A stretch of DNA of 64,000 bases, from assembly GCA_001692895.1 (NCBI GenBank), contig KV748269.1, positions 62,001 to 126,000 on the forward strand. The letters run 5' to 3'. Positions 13,201-25,150 of this stretch are shown one piece after another; positions within the stretch are counted from its first letter, which is position 1; each line of letters begins with the position of its first letter. The notes under the pieces were generated by a model that had not been told where the DNA came from, made no database searches, and saw only the letters and a program-made list of their open reading frames with translations. Both the position numbers and the translations under genes were made by a program. Source of the DNA: Cenococcum geophilum 1.58 (Eukaryota > Ascomycota > Dothideomycetes > Gloniales > Gloniaceae).

Positions 13201-15123
13201 TATAAGGGCTTCTATTAACTTATTAGGGGGCTCTTCTACTTCCTTTTCTTTATATTCTAAAATAAACTGGCTAATATAGCTATTAAGTCTCTTCCTGGAC
13301 TTATTATGTTTTTCCTAGGTATACCTTATAGACCAATATCCTTCCTTACCGCATATAAAGCACTTCTCGCTGGTCCGTCTATAGGGGTATATTTTTGTAT
13401 AGGAGTTACTATAGGGGTTACGGGTGGGACTTAGTTAGTACAGGTGCTACTAGCAGTAGCGGCGGTCTGTAAAGTAGACGTCTAAGTCTATTTGCGGATA
13501 TTAAATATCCGCAGTAAAGGCTTAAGTGCTGCCTAGTGGGTTTAAGACTTTGTATATTATAATAGAGGAGCGTAGATTATTAATAAGGCCAGCTAAGGTA
13601 TCTATAGGCTTATAATAGGCGTACTTATAGGGCTCTACTTCTTAGTAGGCTGTAATAAGTTTATTATACAGGAAGTCGTCTGTTTAAAGCTTAGCGTTAA
13701 GGCTGTGCTATAGGTGCCGGAGGTCTTTAATAAGAATTTACAGGCACTCTATAGTCGATTTTTCAGTGTTCTTATTAATTACGGTCCATAGCTTAATCGC
13801 ATTCTATTAGGTAAGGATATTACGCTTATATTCTAGTCCTTTAAAGTAATTGCGGGTAGCTTTGTATAGCTTATTAAAGGGAACACTAAGGGGGTTACTC
13901 TTAAGGTTGGTGTAGTAGTGGTTAAGTGCTAGGCCGCGTAGTATAGTAGAGTAGGCTTAGCTAAACTCTTGTTTAGGAATATTAGCCTTTTAGCAAAGGT
14001 CCGTAAAGATAGTTAGTTTGAAGTTAAAATTGTCGTTTTTACTGTTGTACTTAGATTCGTTGGTATAGAGCTTGGCTAGGTTAGCTAGTTCCTTACTATA
14101 GGTCTTCACTTAGGTGCATTACAGATCTATAACTTATAGATCTATAGCTTGCGGATATATGGCTTGCGGATATATAGTTTGCGGATATATGGCTTGCGGA
14201 TCTATGACTTGGGCAAGTTATAGATCTATAGCTTTGTTAACGGAAGGGTTTTAGTCCGTATTTTAGTTTATGGGGGTATTACGGTCCGTAACTTAGGTAC
14301 TAGGTATACTTTGGCCTGTAAGATTAATTCTAAAATCGCTTAGGTTTATAGGACGAATTTAGTTAAGTAGGTTAGGTATAAGGCTAGCAATGCCATTAAG
14401 TTTGGGAGAAGTAGAGAGATTATTTATAGCTTTAACCTAGTCTAGGATTTTCTCTTTAGTCTATTCTGTTTAGTCCTCCTCCTATATTATATTATATAAG
14501 GACCGTACAACAGTAACTTATTTATCTTTTTTAACCTATACACCTTAGTGACGTAAAAGGGTTCGTAGGTTATAGATGGTAGTAGGGTTATAAGTCTTAA
14601 GAATAGCTTCCGTAAAGTCCGCAAAGTCTTCCTTATATTGCTCCTATAGGTCGTTATTTAGGAGCTTATAGTATCCGTATTCAAGGATTTTAAAATTAAT
14701 ATAGTCGTTAACGCCGTCCGTAGACGTAAGGTCGACTCCCTAACTCCACTTCTTTTAACCTTTACTAATTTGCTTAGTTATATCTACTATATTATATAGC
14801 GTAGTATGTCTATATAAGCTATAGTGGGTAGTAGTAGCTTATAGCGGGTGGAGGAGGTCTTATAACGGTCTGTAAAATCAATTAATAGGTCTATAGTGGT
14901 TTATAGGAGGGTAGGGGGTTCCGTAAAGGTCTATATTCGCATTTATAACTTCCGGTAAACCGTACTAAGACTTAAATAAGTATACAGAGTTAGTAATAGT
15001 CCGTAATCCCCGACTTCTAACCTTCTAGTAGGTCGTACTAGGAGTCTAAACGGGTGGTCGCTATTAAGTATCGCTTGGGGGAGGTATTAAGTAATTGCTG
15101 ATCTGTGCGCGCTCACTGATTAG
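10265..15123 (-). pseudogene. Copia C1 coding region: RT, integrase, protease, gag, fossil
   Basis: Minus-strand coding region right of the Gypsy 2 insertion, colinear with C2 20040-24880. RT sits at the left (about 10260-11550), integrase in the middle, and the protease and CX2C-type gag knuckle near 12900 and 13340. The gag core runs from about 13350 to 14950. A short tandem repeat array lies in gag at 14117-14232. Broken many times. Confidence 0.8.
14117..14232 (-). repeat. Short tandem repeats in Copia C1 gag
   Basis: Units of about 15-18 bp built on GCTTGCGGATATAT, with roughly five copies plus flanking TAGATCTATA units. The same place holds about one unit in C2 (23890-23915) and about four in C3 (62406-62475, opposite strand), so the array length varies between copies of one family. 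Confidence 0.75.
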
Positions 15124-15419
15124 TATTTATACTAACTTAATAGCACAAGTGAGTCGTATCCACGGGCACGAAATACTTATAGTATCGTATGCTTATTTAG
15201 ATGGTAACTGTCAATTATATAAAGCAGACTACGTGGTCTATATACTGATGCACCTCCCCCCTAATTAGTTAGTGCTTCATAAGTGCACCAGACGCGTAAG
15301 CGAGTGGTTGGTGCACCGAACGCGTAAACGCGTACCTGGTGTACCGAACGCGTAAACGCGTACCTGGTGTACCGAACGCGTAAGCACGCGATCGGTACAG
15401 CAGGTGCTGTAATTATACA
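15124..15419 (-). repeat. 5' LTR of Copia C1 (right end)
   Basis: 296 bp. It carries two tandem 28-bp units (about 15316-15343 and 15344-15371, containing GAACGCGTAAACGCGTACC), where the left LTR has one. It is followed by the target duplication TTAAT at 15420-15424. Confidence 0.88.
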
Positions 15420-15487
15420 TTAATATAATAAATAGACTTATTCTCTAAAGCTAACTATACCTTATATTTAAAACTTTATAAAACTAA
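15420..15487 (+). pseudogene. Gypsy A gag, short second segment, fossil
   Basis: 68 bp between the end of Copia C1 and the start of the MITE, starting with the second TTAAT and ending with the MITE's TAA duplication. It belongs to the gag of Gypsy A by position and continuity. Confidence 0.6.
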
Positions 15488-16236
15488 GGGAACGTTCGGT
15501 TGCAAATCGCCTCCATTTCATAATCTGTTCAATCCGTGCGCCTTTTAGTGTCGCCCATTTTGTAATTAGTGGCGGCTACTACCGTGGCTCATTTGAATAT
15601 GTAATTGAGTCGATTGTTCGGTTGAGGCTCCATAATAAGGCTCCAGATTTAACTTCGCATAATGCGTAATTGACGTCGGTGAGCGATTTGAATGAGGCCC
15701 TCTCTGCCACCAGGCCTCTATCGCGACTCCCTACTTTAGTGTAGTAATGGAGCCTCCTTAGCTAATGCCCTCTGCGATCGACGCTTTCTATACTTTTGCC
15801 CACCTCCTGTAGGAGCTGTAGTAGGGTTACAGTGACGCCCGCGACGCCCGCGACGCCCCAAAAATAAGCTTATTGCGATTATAAAGGTTAAGATAATAAT
15901 ATTATTATATAAGGCTTGCAAATGCGACAGCAGTATCGCGATTGGGGTGTGTGGAGTCGCCATATCGTCACTTTGGCACGCATGTGGGAGCTCCATATTA
16001 AAATGGAATATGGAACAGGAGCTCGAAGCTACATATTAAAACGGTGCCAAGAGCTCCATTTCAACTACTGTATACAGTATAGCTTGCAAATTTGACGCGC
16101 TTACCGATATGGAGGAGCTCCATATTCAAAAGTCGCCATATTTACCGAACGACACCCTCATATTCATATTTGAGCTCCATTTCGGTTACAATATGGAGCC
16201 TCCATATTCGTAACGGAGGTGCAACCGAACGATCCC
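15488..16236. mobile_element. Non-autonomous PIF/Harbinger-like DNA transposon (MITE), 749 bp
   Basis: Terminal inverted repeats: left GGGAACGTTCGGTTGCA, and right the complement of GGGATCGTTCGGTTGCA (16 of 17 bases agree), with further similarity inward (CCTCC). A 3-bp TAA flanks both sides (15485-15487 and 16237-16239). GGG-starting ends with a TAA/TTA duplication are typical of PIF/Harbinger. There is no transposase. The interior holds four copies of GAGCTCCAT(A/T)TT (15988, 16051, 16115, 16172). Its base use is unlike its surroundings: CpA and CpG are normal, so it escaped strong RIP and is probably younger than the RIP of Gypsy A. Confidence 0.82.
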
Positions 16237-17695
16237 TAATATATACCCTAAAGCGCGACCCGTTTCTAAAACCTAAAAGCCTTATATATAACCCTATAAA
16301 CCTTAACGCTACTTAATTCTATATACCCTTAAGAACTAAGAAACAAAGAATATAAGCTATAAATAGAGAATGCTTTAGATATAGTAAAAAGGGATATATT
16401 TAAAGGAATTACTAAACTTACGGCTTTAAAAAGGTCCGCTATAGTTTCTTTTAGTTCTTAAATTATACTTATTTTATAAATTATACTTAATTACTATAAA
16501 GTATCTTACCTTTAGTTAATTTAAAAAAAAATCGTCCTAGGGCCAAGTCGCGCCTTAGGATAGAAAGTAGAAGAGTATAAGTATTTAGGCTCTTTTAGTG
16601 CTAATATATAATATAACTCCCTTAATATACTTAGTAAAATTTAAATACTTAAAAAATAGAAGGTGGTATAAATTCTAATAGATAGCAGAGCTACTAATAT
16701 AGGCTTTATTAATACGAACTACGCGAAAACTTAACAAGCCCTAAGGCCAATAAGGCTTTAATAGTAAACTCTTAATATATAATAAACTAATACATTATAC
16801 TCTTATAAAATTATAAATAGGCAAATACCTTAAATACGTTTCCCTATTTATAATACCCCTAAAGTATTATAAAGTAATACTTAAATACGGATGGCTAAAA
16901 TAATATAACCCTTTAATTAGCTAAGTTAAAGAAATACTTAAGTTCTATATAACCTACTATTAAAGCTATTATTTAAAACACTACCTGCCCTATAAATATA
17001 TATATAACTATTTAAATTTAATATAATATAAATTGCCTTTATTATAAACCTTAAACTAATATAATAAAGTTATAATTACTAATCGCGGTAAAGAATACAA
17101 AGATAATATATTAAAACCCCTTGAAATTTATATAATATAAGTCACACCCTTATATTTATTAGTAAGAAAATAAGATTATAAGATTTTTACTATAATATTA
17201 GAAGATATTAAGAAGGTATTAAAACTAAAGCAATATATTAACCCCTAACCTTTTATACCTAAAGAATATTATAATCTAATTAATATATTTAAGAAATAAT
17301 TTATAAACTAATTACCCCTATATTAAAATAAGTATAATTTTAAGATAAAACTAAAACCTAATATAATACTAAAGTTTGGCCTATTATATAGTATATTATA
17401 AAAAGAGCTGCTTATAATATAATAATACCTTAAAAAGCACCTAAAGAAAGGATTTGTTTACCTTAGTTAATTACTATTTACCTTACCTATATTATTTATT
17501 AAGAAACCTAAAGAAGGCTTAAGATTTTATATTAATTATTAGGCCCTAAATAAAATTATAATTTAAAACTAATATTCAATTTCTCTACTTTAAGAAATAT
17601 TTAACTACTTAATAAAAGTATAATACTTTATAAAGCTTAATATAGTTACTACCTTTAATCAAATCCGTATTTTTAAAAAAGATAAGAGGTATATA
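16237..17695 (+). pseudogene. Gypsy A gag end, protease and RT N-terminal part, fossil
   Basis: Resumption of Gypsy A. An aspartic protease active-site region is readable near 16675-16720 (ILIDS.ATNIGFIN). RT begins by about 17330-17460 (ITIYLTYIIY; ILY.NY.ALNK) and reaches the AFNQIRI block near 17655-17675, where the 1,021-bp insert interrupts it. Extremely AT-rich and broken by very many RIP-type changes. Confidence 0.75.
17681..17695. repeat. 15-bp target-site duplication GATAAGAGGTATATA, left copy
   Basis: Repeated exactly at 18717-18731. The Gypsy A RT reading passes from one side to the other when the two copies are treated as one, so this is the duplicated target of the 1,021-bp insert. 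Confidence 0.8.
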
Positions 17696-18716
17696 GTAGT
17701 AGTTCTTTGATTAACGTCTGATACGGATCCTATCCTGGCCCACGCAGACTACTCCGTCATAGGGGGGAAAACTTGTAATTTACATGAAGAAAACCCTGCA
17801 GTTGGGGGAGGAAAAACCCTATGAGCAGCCTTAGTAGGATAAAAAACCCCGATTTGCTATGTTTGCACGTAGCAGCGGCCCTACGGGCCTACTGCACGTC
17901 CTCCTCCTTAGATGTTTTGAACTCCTTGGGAACCACTGCTTCCTTCTTTAGCTTATTAAAGCTAGGGTTTACTACGTCCCAGCTAGGCCTTGCTGATCGA
18001 TTGCTGTGTCTTATTGTCTCTTTATGTCCCATATCTTGCCTATCCCCTGTATGCTATCTCTTATGTAGACCACTGCCATATACGCCTTACCTCCCCCCCC
18101 CCTAGAGCTATTAAAGGCGTAAGGGGGATTCATCCGTTCTAATTACCGTAATACTAATAAGCGAGCGGGATATTATGTTATTTGGGTATCTTTTGTGCCT
18201 AGGCCCCAGCTAGGCCCTCTCTAAGGGTTACTACTCCGTTAAAAGGAGATAGGGAAAACTGTGGGTCGCAATCCAAGCTGCTAGGTAGTATTTGGTAGTT
18301 GAAAACGGCGAGTGACCGCATGCTCCGCGGGCGACTGCCTTGGGGGTTAGGAGGGGCCGTATATTTGCTTATTCGTTCGTTCGCTCGTACGCTCGTTTGT
18401 CCGTTAATATAAGGTTATTAATGCTTTCTATTGGGGGCTAGGGGATGCTTTTAAAAGCTGTTTATCTACGTTGGATTATATAGGTGCTTAGTAGGAGAAC
18501 TAGTGGCTGTATTGTGAAGGGGTACCGTTAGTAGTGGTTTTCGAGATCTCACCATCCCATGTGAAAACTTTTTACTATGCCCCACGACGCATACAACCAC
18601 TAGGTCCTACTTGTACGCGCTATACAACGTCTCTGCGTTGGCTCTAGGTCTGAACTTCGAAGACCTAGGTTTGTAGCCGTCACCACGTATAGGTACAGAA
18701 TCCGTTTTTAACGGCC
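17696..18716. mobile_element. 1,021-bp insert of unknown class with 15-bp target duplication
   Basis: It sits in the RT of Gypsy A between exact 15-bp direct repeats. Its composition differs sharply from its surroundings: GC-richer, normal CpA/TpG, little RIP. I see no terminal inverted repeat, LTR or poly-A/T end. Inside are a short C-run (about 18097-18105), a TTCG/CGTT-type tetranucleotide stretch (18371-18405) and a perfect 8-bp stem-loop CTAGGTCT...AGACCTAG (18644-18668) whose loop contains TTCGA. A frame of 94 codons at 17821-18105 (+) has no family I recognise and may be chance. A 15-bp duplication points to target-primed retroposition (SINE- or LINE-like) rather than a cut-and-paste transposon. 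Class and orientation are undetermined. Confidence 0.65.
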
Positions 18717-19022
18717 GATAAGAGGTATATAACTTTCTATATATAATAGGGACTTTTTAAATACCTAGTAATGCTATTTAGTATAAAGAACGGTCCTAGT
18801 ATATTTTAGTAATATATTAATAATACACTTTACAAATTCCTTAATATATTTATTACCGCGTATATTAAATATTTATTTATTTATTTATTTTTACTTTCTA
18901 AGTATTAGAAGTATATCTAAATAGTCCTTAAACGCCTATAAAACGCGGGCTTATAATAATATATTAAGAAATATAAGTTCTACGCATCTAAAGTTATATA
19001 CTTAGGCTTAATTATATCCTAT
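18717..19022 (+). pseudogene. Gypsy A RT, continued segment, fossil
   Basis: Reads GLFKYLVML (the 'YGLFEYLVMPFG' block) near 18750, then FLNIFITAYI and YKFYASKVIYLG toward 19010, i.e. the palm and thumb of RT. Cut at its right end by Copia C2, whose target duplication CCTAT is 19018-19022. Confidence 0.75.
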
Positions 19023-19291
19023 TGTTCGTACTAACTTAATAGCACGAGTGAGTCGTATCCACGGGCACGAAATACATGTAGTATCGTATGCTTATTTAGA
19101 TGGTGACTGTCGATTATATGAAGCAGACTACGTAGTCTATATACTGATGCGCCTTCCCCCCTGATTAGTTAGTGCTTTAGAAGTGCACTAGATGCGTAAG
19201 CGGGTGGTTAGTGCACTAAACGCGTAAACGCGTACTCGGCGTACCGAACGCGTAAGCACGCGGTTAGTATAACAGGTGCTGTAATTATACA
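19023..19291 (-). repeat. 3' LTR of Copia C2 (left end)
   Basis: 269 bp, from TGTTCGTACTAAC to AATTATACA on the + strand; same length as its partner at 24882-25150. Confidence 0.88.
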
Positions 19292-22200
19292 CTAGCGGTA
19301 CTTGGAAAATGAAACCACTTATATATAGCCTCTGTAATTGTCTTAATAGAACCATAAAACATATAAGAAAATACATAGGAAATCCCTCCTAAGGTGCCTT
19401 CTGGGTTGCCTTCTAAATAGTGCTTTAAGCTGGCCGTAAGTCCTGCTTATGGTCCGTAAAATGAACTGTATGGCCTTTTGACGGGCCGTGAATGCACCGT
19501 ACGGCCTTCTGACGGGCCGTAGCTGAACCGTAAATGCTCTGTTAGTCTCGCTCTACCCATTTTATAACCTTTAGGTTGAGCTTATTTATATTAATTAGGG
19601 TTTTAAGAGCTTAATACGGCTTTGCCTTAGTCATGGCGTCTGCTAAGTTATCTCCGCTGCTGATCTATTTAACCTCCGTAATCTCACGTCGTTTATAGGC
19701 CTGATATAAGCACATTAGGTTGACCATAAGCCTCTTCTTTTGTGTCGTACCTAGTTTAACTAGGCAGTTGTAAAGGGACTTTAAATCGGTGTATAAAACT
19801 AGGGGTAACTGCTCTAGTTATAGAATCTTCTAGACTGTTGATTTAATTGCAGCTGCTATATTAAATTCATAAGCTAGTGCATATAGTTTAGAAGCTAGTA
19901 TACTACGGGTTACTTGTTTATACTTAATTAAAGACTAGTGCAGTATATTTGCGTCCTAATTGCGGTTCGTAAGTACAATTATAAAGCCGATTTGTAATAA
20001 TAGGTCTTTGTTATTAGTAAAAGATGCGTCCGTAAATACTAGTAGGCTAAGGGAATTTAGGTCTAGTGGTATAAAAGTAAGTCCCCTTGCTGCATTATTG
20101 ATTTGCTACTAGATGCGCTTATTAAGCTACTTAATATTTTCTTCTTACGGGTCTACTGCCTGGGCCGCAAAGGATAGATTGTAGGCAGATTTAGGTTGAT
20201 AGACTGTGGTAATATAGGCGCCTCTTGCATGCTATGCAGCGTATTAGTCCTTTGTATTTATGGTTTTACGGGTCTCTTTACGGGAACTAGTGAGGTCCGT
20301 AGGCTTTACTGTAACGAGCTTTAGGTTTTAAGCTTGGCGTTTCTGGGTTAGCTAGATTAAGTTGCCCTTTTGTGTAATTAAGCCTCTGTTAAACTTAATT
20401 GGAGTCTACTTAGTTAACTGCTCTTACGGCTTTGCTAGGAACTTAGCTTCTTATAGTTTAGTCTCTTTAGCGTCCGCAAATGTCCGGTCTGCTAAAAAGA
20501 GGGTATTATCTGTTTAGAGTCTAATAATACTAAGGCCGTTTAATGGGCTGTATAGGAGGTAGGGGTTGTAGGTCGACTGCTCTATTTTAAGTTTACTAAT
20601 ATGGTGCTGGTGGTATATCTTAAACTAATGGTTTCCGGCTTCTGGTACTCCGTAAAGAGGTTTTATAACCCGTAAAATTGTTCCTGGTTGTAGGTTAAGC
20701 TCATAGGGTAGTCATATAAAGATATCCCTACTTAGGTAGGTATTAGACTGCATATAGGCTTATAAGATGTCCTGTAAGTAAAGGGCTACGGATTTGGTTT
20801 GCTATAGTCTAGGCGTAAGTGCGAGTATAATCCGTTAACTGACCTGTTAAATTGTAGGTAATTGCGTAAGGACTAGGTCCTTTCTTTAGTTGTTATAAGC
20901 TTGTATAACGAGCCTTAATTTCTTAAAGGCTTTGTTAATACTAAGGTGCTTAATTTTATTAATAAAGCGTGAGTTAAATATACGGATGCCTTGCGGAATG
21001 TCTCTCTCTGTTATAATCATAAAGATACCCTTTTTAAGTAGTCCGTTGATCTCTTTACGCCGTGAGTCCGTAAAAGGGGTTTCCTATACTAGAACTGATA
21101 TATTTATAGGCGGAGATTGCTTTGCGGATATGCCTGCGGAGGTTAGGTGGTTCTCTGTTATAGGATTCTTATGGGGGCGTCCTCGGCTACGCTTTATGGT
21201 AGGTTTAGTAGGTTTAGTGGGTTTCTAGGGGACCTCTGGGGTAGGTAAGGGTGCCTCTAGTTTATTTAATTCGGCAGTCGTTTCTGGTTTGTCTAGTTTA
21301 GTAGTTACTTCTAGTTTGTCTAGCTTAACGTCATAGGTGTTTTCGGGCCGAAAGTAGGGTTTTATGGACGTGCTTCTGAAGCTAGTTAGCCCGCTAGGAA
21401 GCTATACGCAGCACGTCTTGTTTTTTACGGCTAGTAGACGGTAAGGTCCATTCTAACTGCCGCTTTTACGCTATATGAGGACTTTAGAGTTAAGCGGGAG
21501 GTTATATACCGAGGTTGTATTAGGTCCGTTGCGGTGGTGTAGGGCGTTATTAATAGTTTGTTTAGCCCGTAATTTGACTATTTCGGCTATTGCCTTTTAT
21601 ATTGTAGCTGCTTGTTCCGTAATAGACGGGGTAAGGGGGCCTAGGTTGTTTATCCTTAGGTAGGCTCCGTAAACTAAGAGGGTGGGTACTAGTCCGTTAG
21701 GGCCAGTGGTGTTATTAACGGCTTTTACGGCTATCTGTAAAGCTAGTTCCTTTTAGATATCCTTATACTCGTCTATAATAATCTAATAAGCTCTTTATAG
21801 AGCTAGGTAAGCTTGCTTAATAAGCCCGATAGACTAATGCGCCTTAACTGGAATAGCTTTTGTTGATATAGCTATGGCCGTAGCATACTGCTAGAATTCC
21901 TTACTAATAAAGTTCCTACCGGCGTTGTGGGTGATATACTTAGAAGGTCCAACGTATGTCTTAATCTAGTAGGTCCGTAAAATATCCTAAGTATGCTTTG
22001 CGGATATATTTTGCAACTAATGGGCGGCTTGGTAGTGGGTTACCTCGTCAATTATATGTAATACTGGGCTGCTATTAATGTACATAATGTCTACGTATAC
22101 TAAGTAGTTAAAGTTAAGGTCCTTATAAAGGGTGAACTTGAATCGGCCTGGGGAACGTCTGTATTTCTGGCAAAAGGAGCAGTATTTAGTTAGGTAATTA

Positions 22201-24881
22201 ACTGCCTTTTTATTAACGTCGTCGTATCCAGAGCGTTTAAGGACTCTATATAGCTTTTCGGCTGACGGGTAGCCGAAGCAGTAGTGCAGACGGTGGATCT
22301 CCGTACTGGTAAGGTAGTACGGGTTATAGTCAAAAGATTTCTAAATGTAGGTCTATAAAGTCTCTCCCTATATAAGGAACGGGTGTCCGAATCGTCATAT
22401 AATTGGTAGGGTGATATACTTGCTTCCTAGGGTGGTTATAGGGCCAATTAGGGTGTCCGTGACGTTATTATAGTACACCTGTAACCTGTCTATGTCCGCA
22501 AGGTAAAGTAGGAAAGGGGTGTCCGCTTTTACTATGTGGAAGTTAACTAGGCTAATTGGAGTTTTAACTACAACTGATCTAATTAATGCAGTTGAGCCGA
22601 TGCTGAATTGGACGTTTATAGCCCCATTTTGCGTAGTATTAATGTCCGTATTATTATTTACGGTGGTCCTATATATAAGGTATTATCTGTAACTTACAGT
22701 AGACTTCTTAGAGGCACCTATATCGATTATAATACCGTAGAATTCTTTGGGGGTATAGTGTTCCGTAGTAATATATGCAAATGGGTCCTACTTATAATCT
22801 ATAACGTCCGTAATAGGGGTGCTTGCGGAATGGTTTTTGGGCGTAACTAAGTGTATAAAGGAATGGTCGGCTAATACGGTTATAATATTAAAGGCTTAGC
22901 TATCCATAAAAGGTCTAAAAGTAGTTAGGAATGTCTCTAAGGTCTCTTATTCCTAAGCGTCTAAGTTAAAGTCAATTATAAGGGCTTCTATTGACTCATT
23001 AGGGGGCTCTTCTACTTCCTCTCCTTTGTATTCTAAAATAAACTGGTTGATATGGCTATTAAGTCTCTTCCTAGACTTGTTATGTTCTTCCTGGGTATGC
23101 CTTATAGACCAACATTCTTCCTTACCGCACACGAAGCACTTCTGGCTGGTTTATCTGCGGGGGTATGTTTTTGTACGGGGGTTGCTGCGGGGGTTATGGG
23201 TAGGACTTAGTCGGTACGGGTGCTGCTGGCGGTAGCGGCGGTCCGTAAAGTAGACGTCTAAGTCTGTTTGCGGATATTGAATATCTATAATAAAGGCTTG
23301 AGTGCTGCCTGGTGGGTTTAAGACTTTGTACATTGCAATAGAGGAGCGTAGATTATTAATGAGGCCAGCTAAGGTATCTATAGGCTTATAGTAGGCGTAC
23401 TTGCAGGGCTCTACTTCCTAGCAGGCCGTAATAAGTTTATTGTGTAGGAAGTCGTCCGTTTGAAGCTTAATATTAAGACCGTGCTGTAGGTGGCGGAGGT
23501 CTTTAATAAGGATTTGCAGGCACTCTATAGTCGATTTTTTAGTGTTCTTGTCCATTACGGTCCGTAGCTTGGTTGCATTCCATTAGGTAAGGATATTACG
23601 CTTATATTCTGGTCCTTTGAAGTAGTTACGTGTAGCTTTGCATAGCTTATTAAAAGGAACACTAAGGGGGTTGCTCTTAAGGTTGGTGTAGTAGTAGTCG
23701 AGTGCTAGGCCGCGCAGCATGGTAGAGTAGGCTTGGCTAAACTCTTGTTTAGGAATATTAGCCTTCTGGCAGAGGTCTGTAAAGATAGTTAGTTTAAAGT
23801 TAAAGTTATTGTTTTTGCTGCTGTACTTAGATTCGTTGGTATAGAGCTTAGCTAGGTTAGCTAGCTCCTTACCGTAGGTCTTTGGTTAGGTAAGTTGCGG
23901 ATCTATAACTTAGATAATGGCGGGAAGGTTTTAGTCCGTATTTTGGTTTATAGGGGTATTATAGTCCGTAGTTTGGTTTACGGGGGTATTATAGTCCATA
24001 ACTTAAGTACTAGGTGTACTTTAGCCCGTAAAATTAATTCTAAAATCGCTTGGGTTTATAGGACGAGTTTGGTTAAGTAGGTTAGGTATAAGGCTAGCAA
24101 TTCCATTAAGTTTAGAAGAAGTAAGGAATTTATTTTTGGCTTTAACCTAGTCTAGAATTTCCTCTTTAGTCCATTCTGTTTGGTCCTCCTTATATATTAT
24201 ATTATATAAAGACTGTATAACAGTAACTCGTTTGTCCCTTTTAACCTATACGCCTTGGTGGCGTAAGAGGGCTTATAGGTTACGGATAGTAGTAGGGTTA
24301 CAGGCCTTAAAAATAGCTTCCGTAAAGTCCATAAAGTCTTTCTGGTATTGCTCCTATAGATTATTATCTATAAGCTTAAAATATTGGTATTTAAGAACTT
24401 TAAATTTAATATAGTTGTTAACGTCGTTTATAGACGTAAGGTTGACTCCTTGCCTCTACTTTTCTTACCCTTTATTAACTTGCTTTCTTAGGTCTGCTAT
24501 ACTATATAGTATATTATGGTGCGTAGCGGGTGGTAGAGGTCCTATAGTGTTCCGTAAAGGTAATTAATATCCGTAACGGTTCGCAGAAGGGTAAGAGGGT
24601 TTCCGTAAGGGGTCTGAAAAGAGGTTAAAGGGTATGGTAGGAATAGGGGTTTAAGGTTTAGAGGTAGAGGGGTTCCGTAAAGGTCTATATTCGCGTCTAT
24701 AAACTTCCGGTAAACCGTACTAAGACTTAAATAAGTATATAGAGTTAGTAATAAGTCCGTAATCCCCAACTTCCGACCTTCTAGTAGGTCGTACTAGGAG
24801 TCTAAACGGGTGGTTGCTGTCGTATATATCGCTCGGGGGAGGTATTAAGTGATTACTAATCTATACGCGCTTACTGATTAG
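19292..24881 (-). pseudogene. Copia C2 coding region (gag-pol order), fossil
   Basis: Single gag-pol order on the minus strand as expected for Ty1/Copia (protease, integrase, RT, RNase H). Readable blocks are the gag segment LNPPGSTQAFI near 23320, the knuckle near 23130, the RT box TDNTLFLA near 20505, and RNase H FTDASF near 20030. The gag repeat array seen in C1 is reduced to about one unit near 23890-23915. Broken many times. Confidence 0.82.
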
Positions 24882-25150
24882 TGTTTATACTAACTTAATA
24901 GCACGAGTAAGTTGTATCTACGGGCACGAAATACATGTAGTATTATATGCTTGTTTAGATGGTGACTGTTAATTATATAAAGCAGACTACGTAGTCTATA
25001 TACTGATGCGCCTTCCCCCCTAATTAGTTAGTGCTTTAGAAGTGCACTAGACGCGTAAGCGGGTGGTTGGTGCACCAAACGCGTAAACGCGTACTCGGCA
25101 TACCGAACGCGTAAGCACGCGGTTGGTACGATAGGTGCTGTAATTATACA
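24882..25150 (-). repeat. 5' LTR of Copia C2 (right end)
   Basis: 269 bp, ending AATTATACA and followed by the duplicated CCTAT at 25151-25155. Confidence 0.88.

Larger units (their letters stand above)
2908..15419 (-). mobile_element. Ty1/Copia copy C1 (minus strand) carrying nested Gypsy 2, fossil
   Basis: LTR-bounded Copia element on the minus strand: 12,512 bp, or about 6.3 kb without the nested Gypsy 2 and its target duplication. Reading leftward from the right end: 5' LTR, gag (about 13300-14950), protease (about 12850-13100), integrase (about 11600-12600), RT (about 10260-11550) and RNase H (about 3980-4070 plus flanks), then the 3' LTR. The RNase H motif VFTDASFANNKDL is readable on the minus strand near 4040. 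Same family as C2 and C3. Broken by many RIP-type changes. Younger than Gypsy A, older than Gypsy 2. Confidence 0.88.
19023..25150 (-). mobile_element. Ty1/Copia copy C2 (minus strand), LTR to LTR, fossil
   Basis: 6,128 bp with 269-bp LTRs and target duplication CCTAT (19018-19022, 25151-25155). It has no internal insertion. From right to left: gag 23150-24850, gag zinc knuckle near 23110-23150 (CFVCGKEECWS), protease about 22550-22850, integrase about 21400-22480, RT about 20050-21350 (box TDNTLFLA near 20505), RNase H near 19980-20040. It keeps more CpA/TpG than C1 or C3, so it looks less hit by RIP, yet it still has many breaks and no full-length frame. Structurally whole. It splits the RT of Gypsy A. 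Confidence 0.9.

Noticed and set aside
15736-15996. 86-codon membrane protein gene in the MITE
   Set aside because: Lies across non-coding MITE interior, low-complexity hydrophobic plus Arg/Gly repeat from GACGCCCGC triplication; no support as a gene.
17821-18105. 94-codon protein-coding gene
   Set aside because: No recognisable domain; leucine/serine/cysteine-rich with a C-run-derived proline tail; likely chance in a GC-richer insert.
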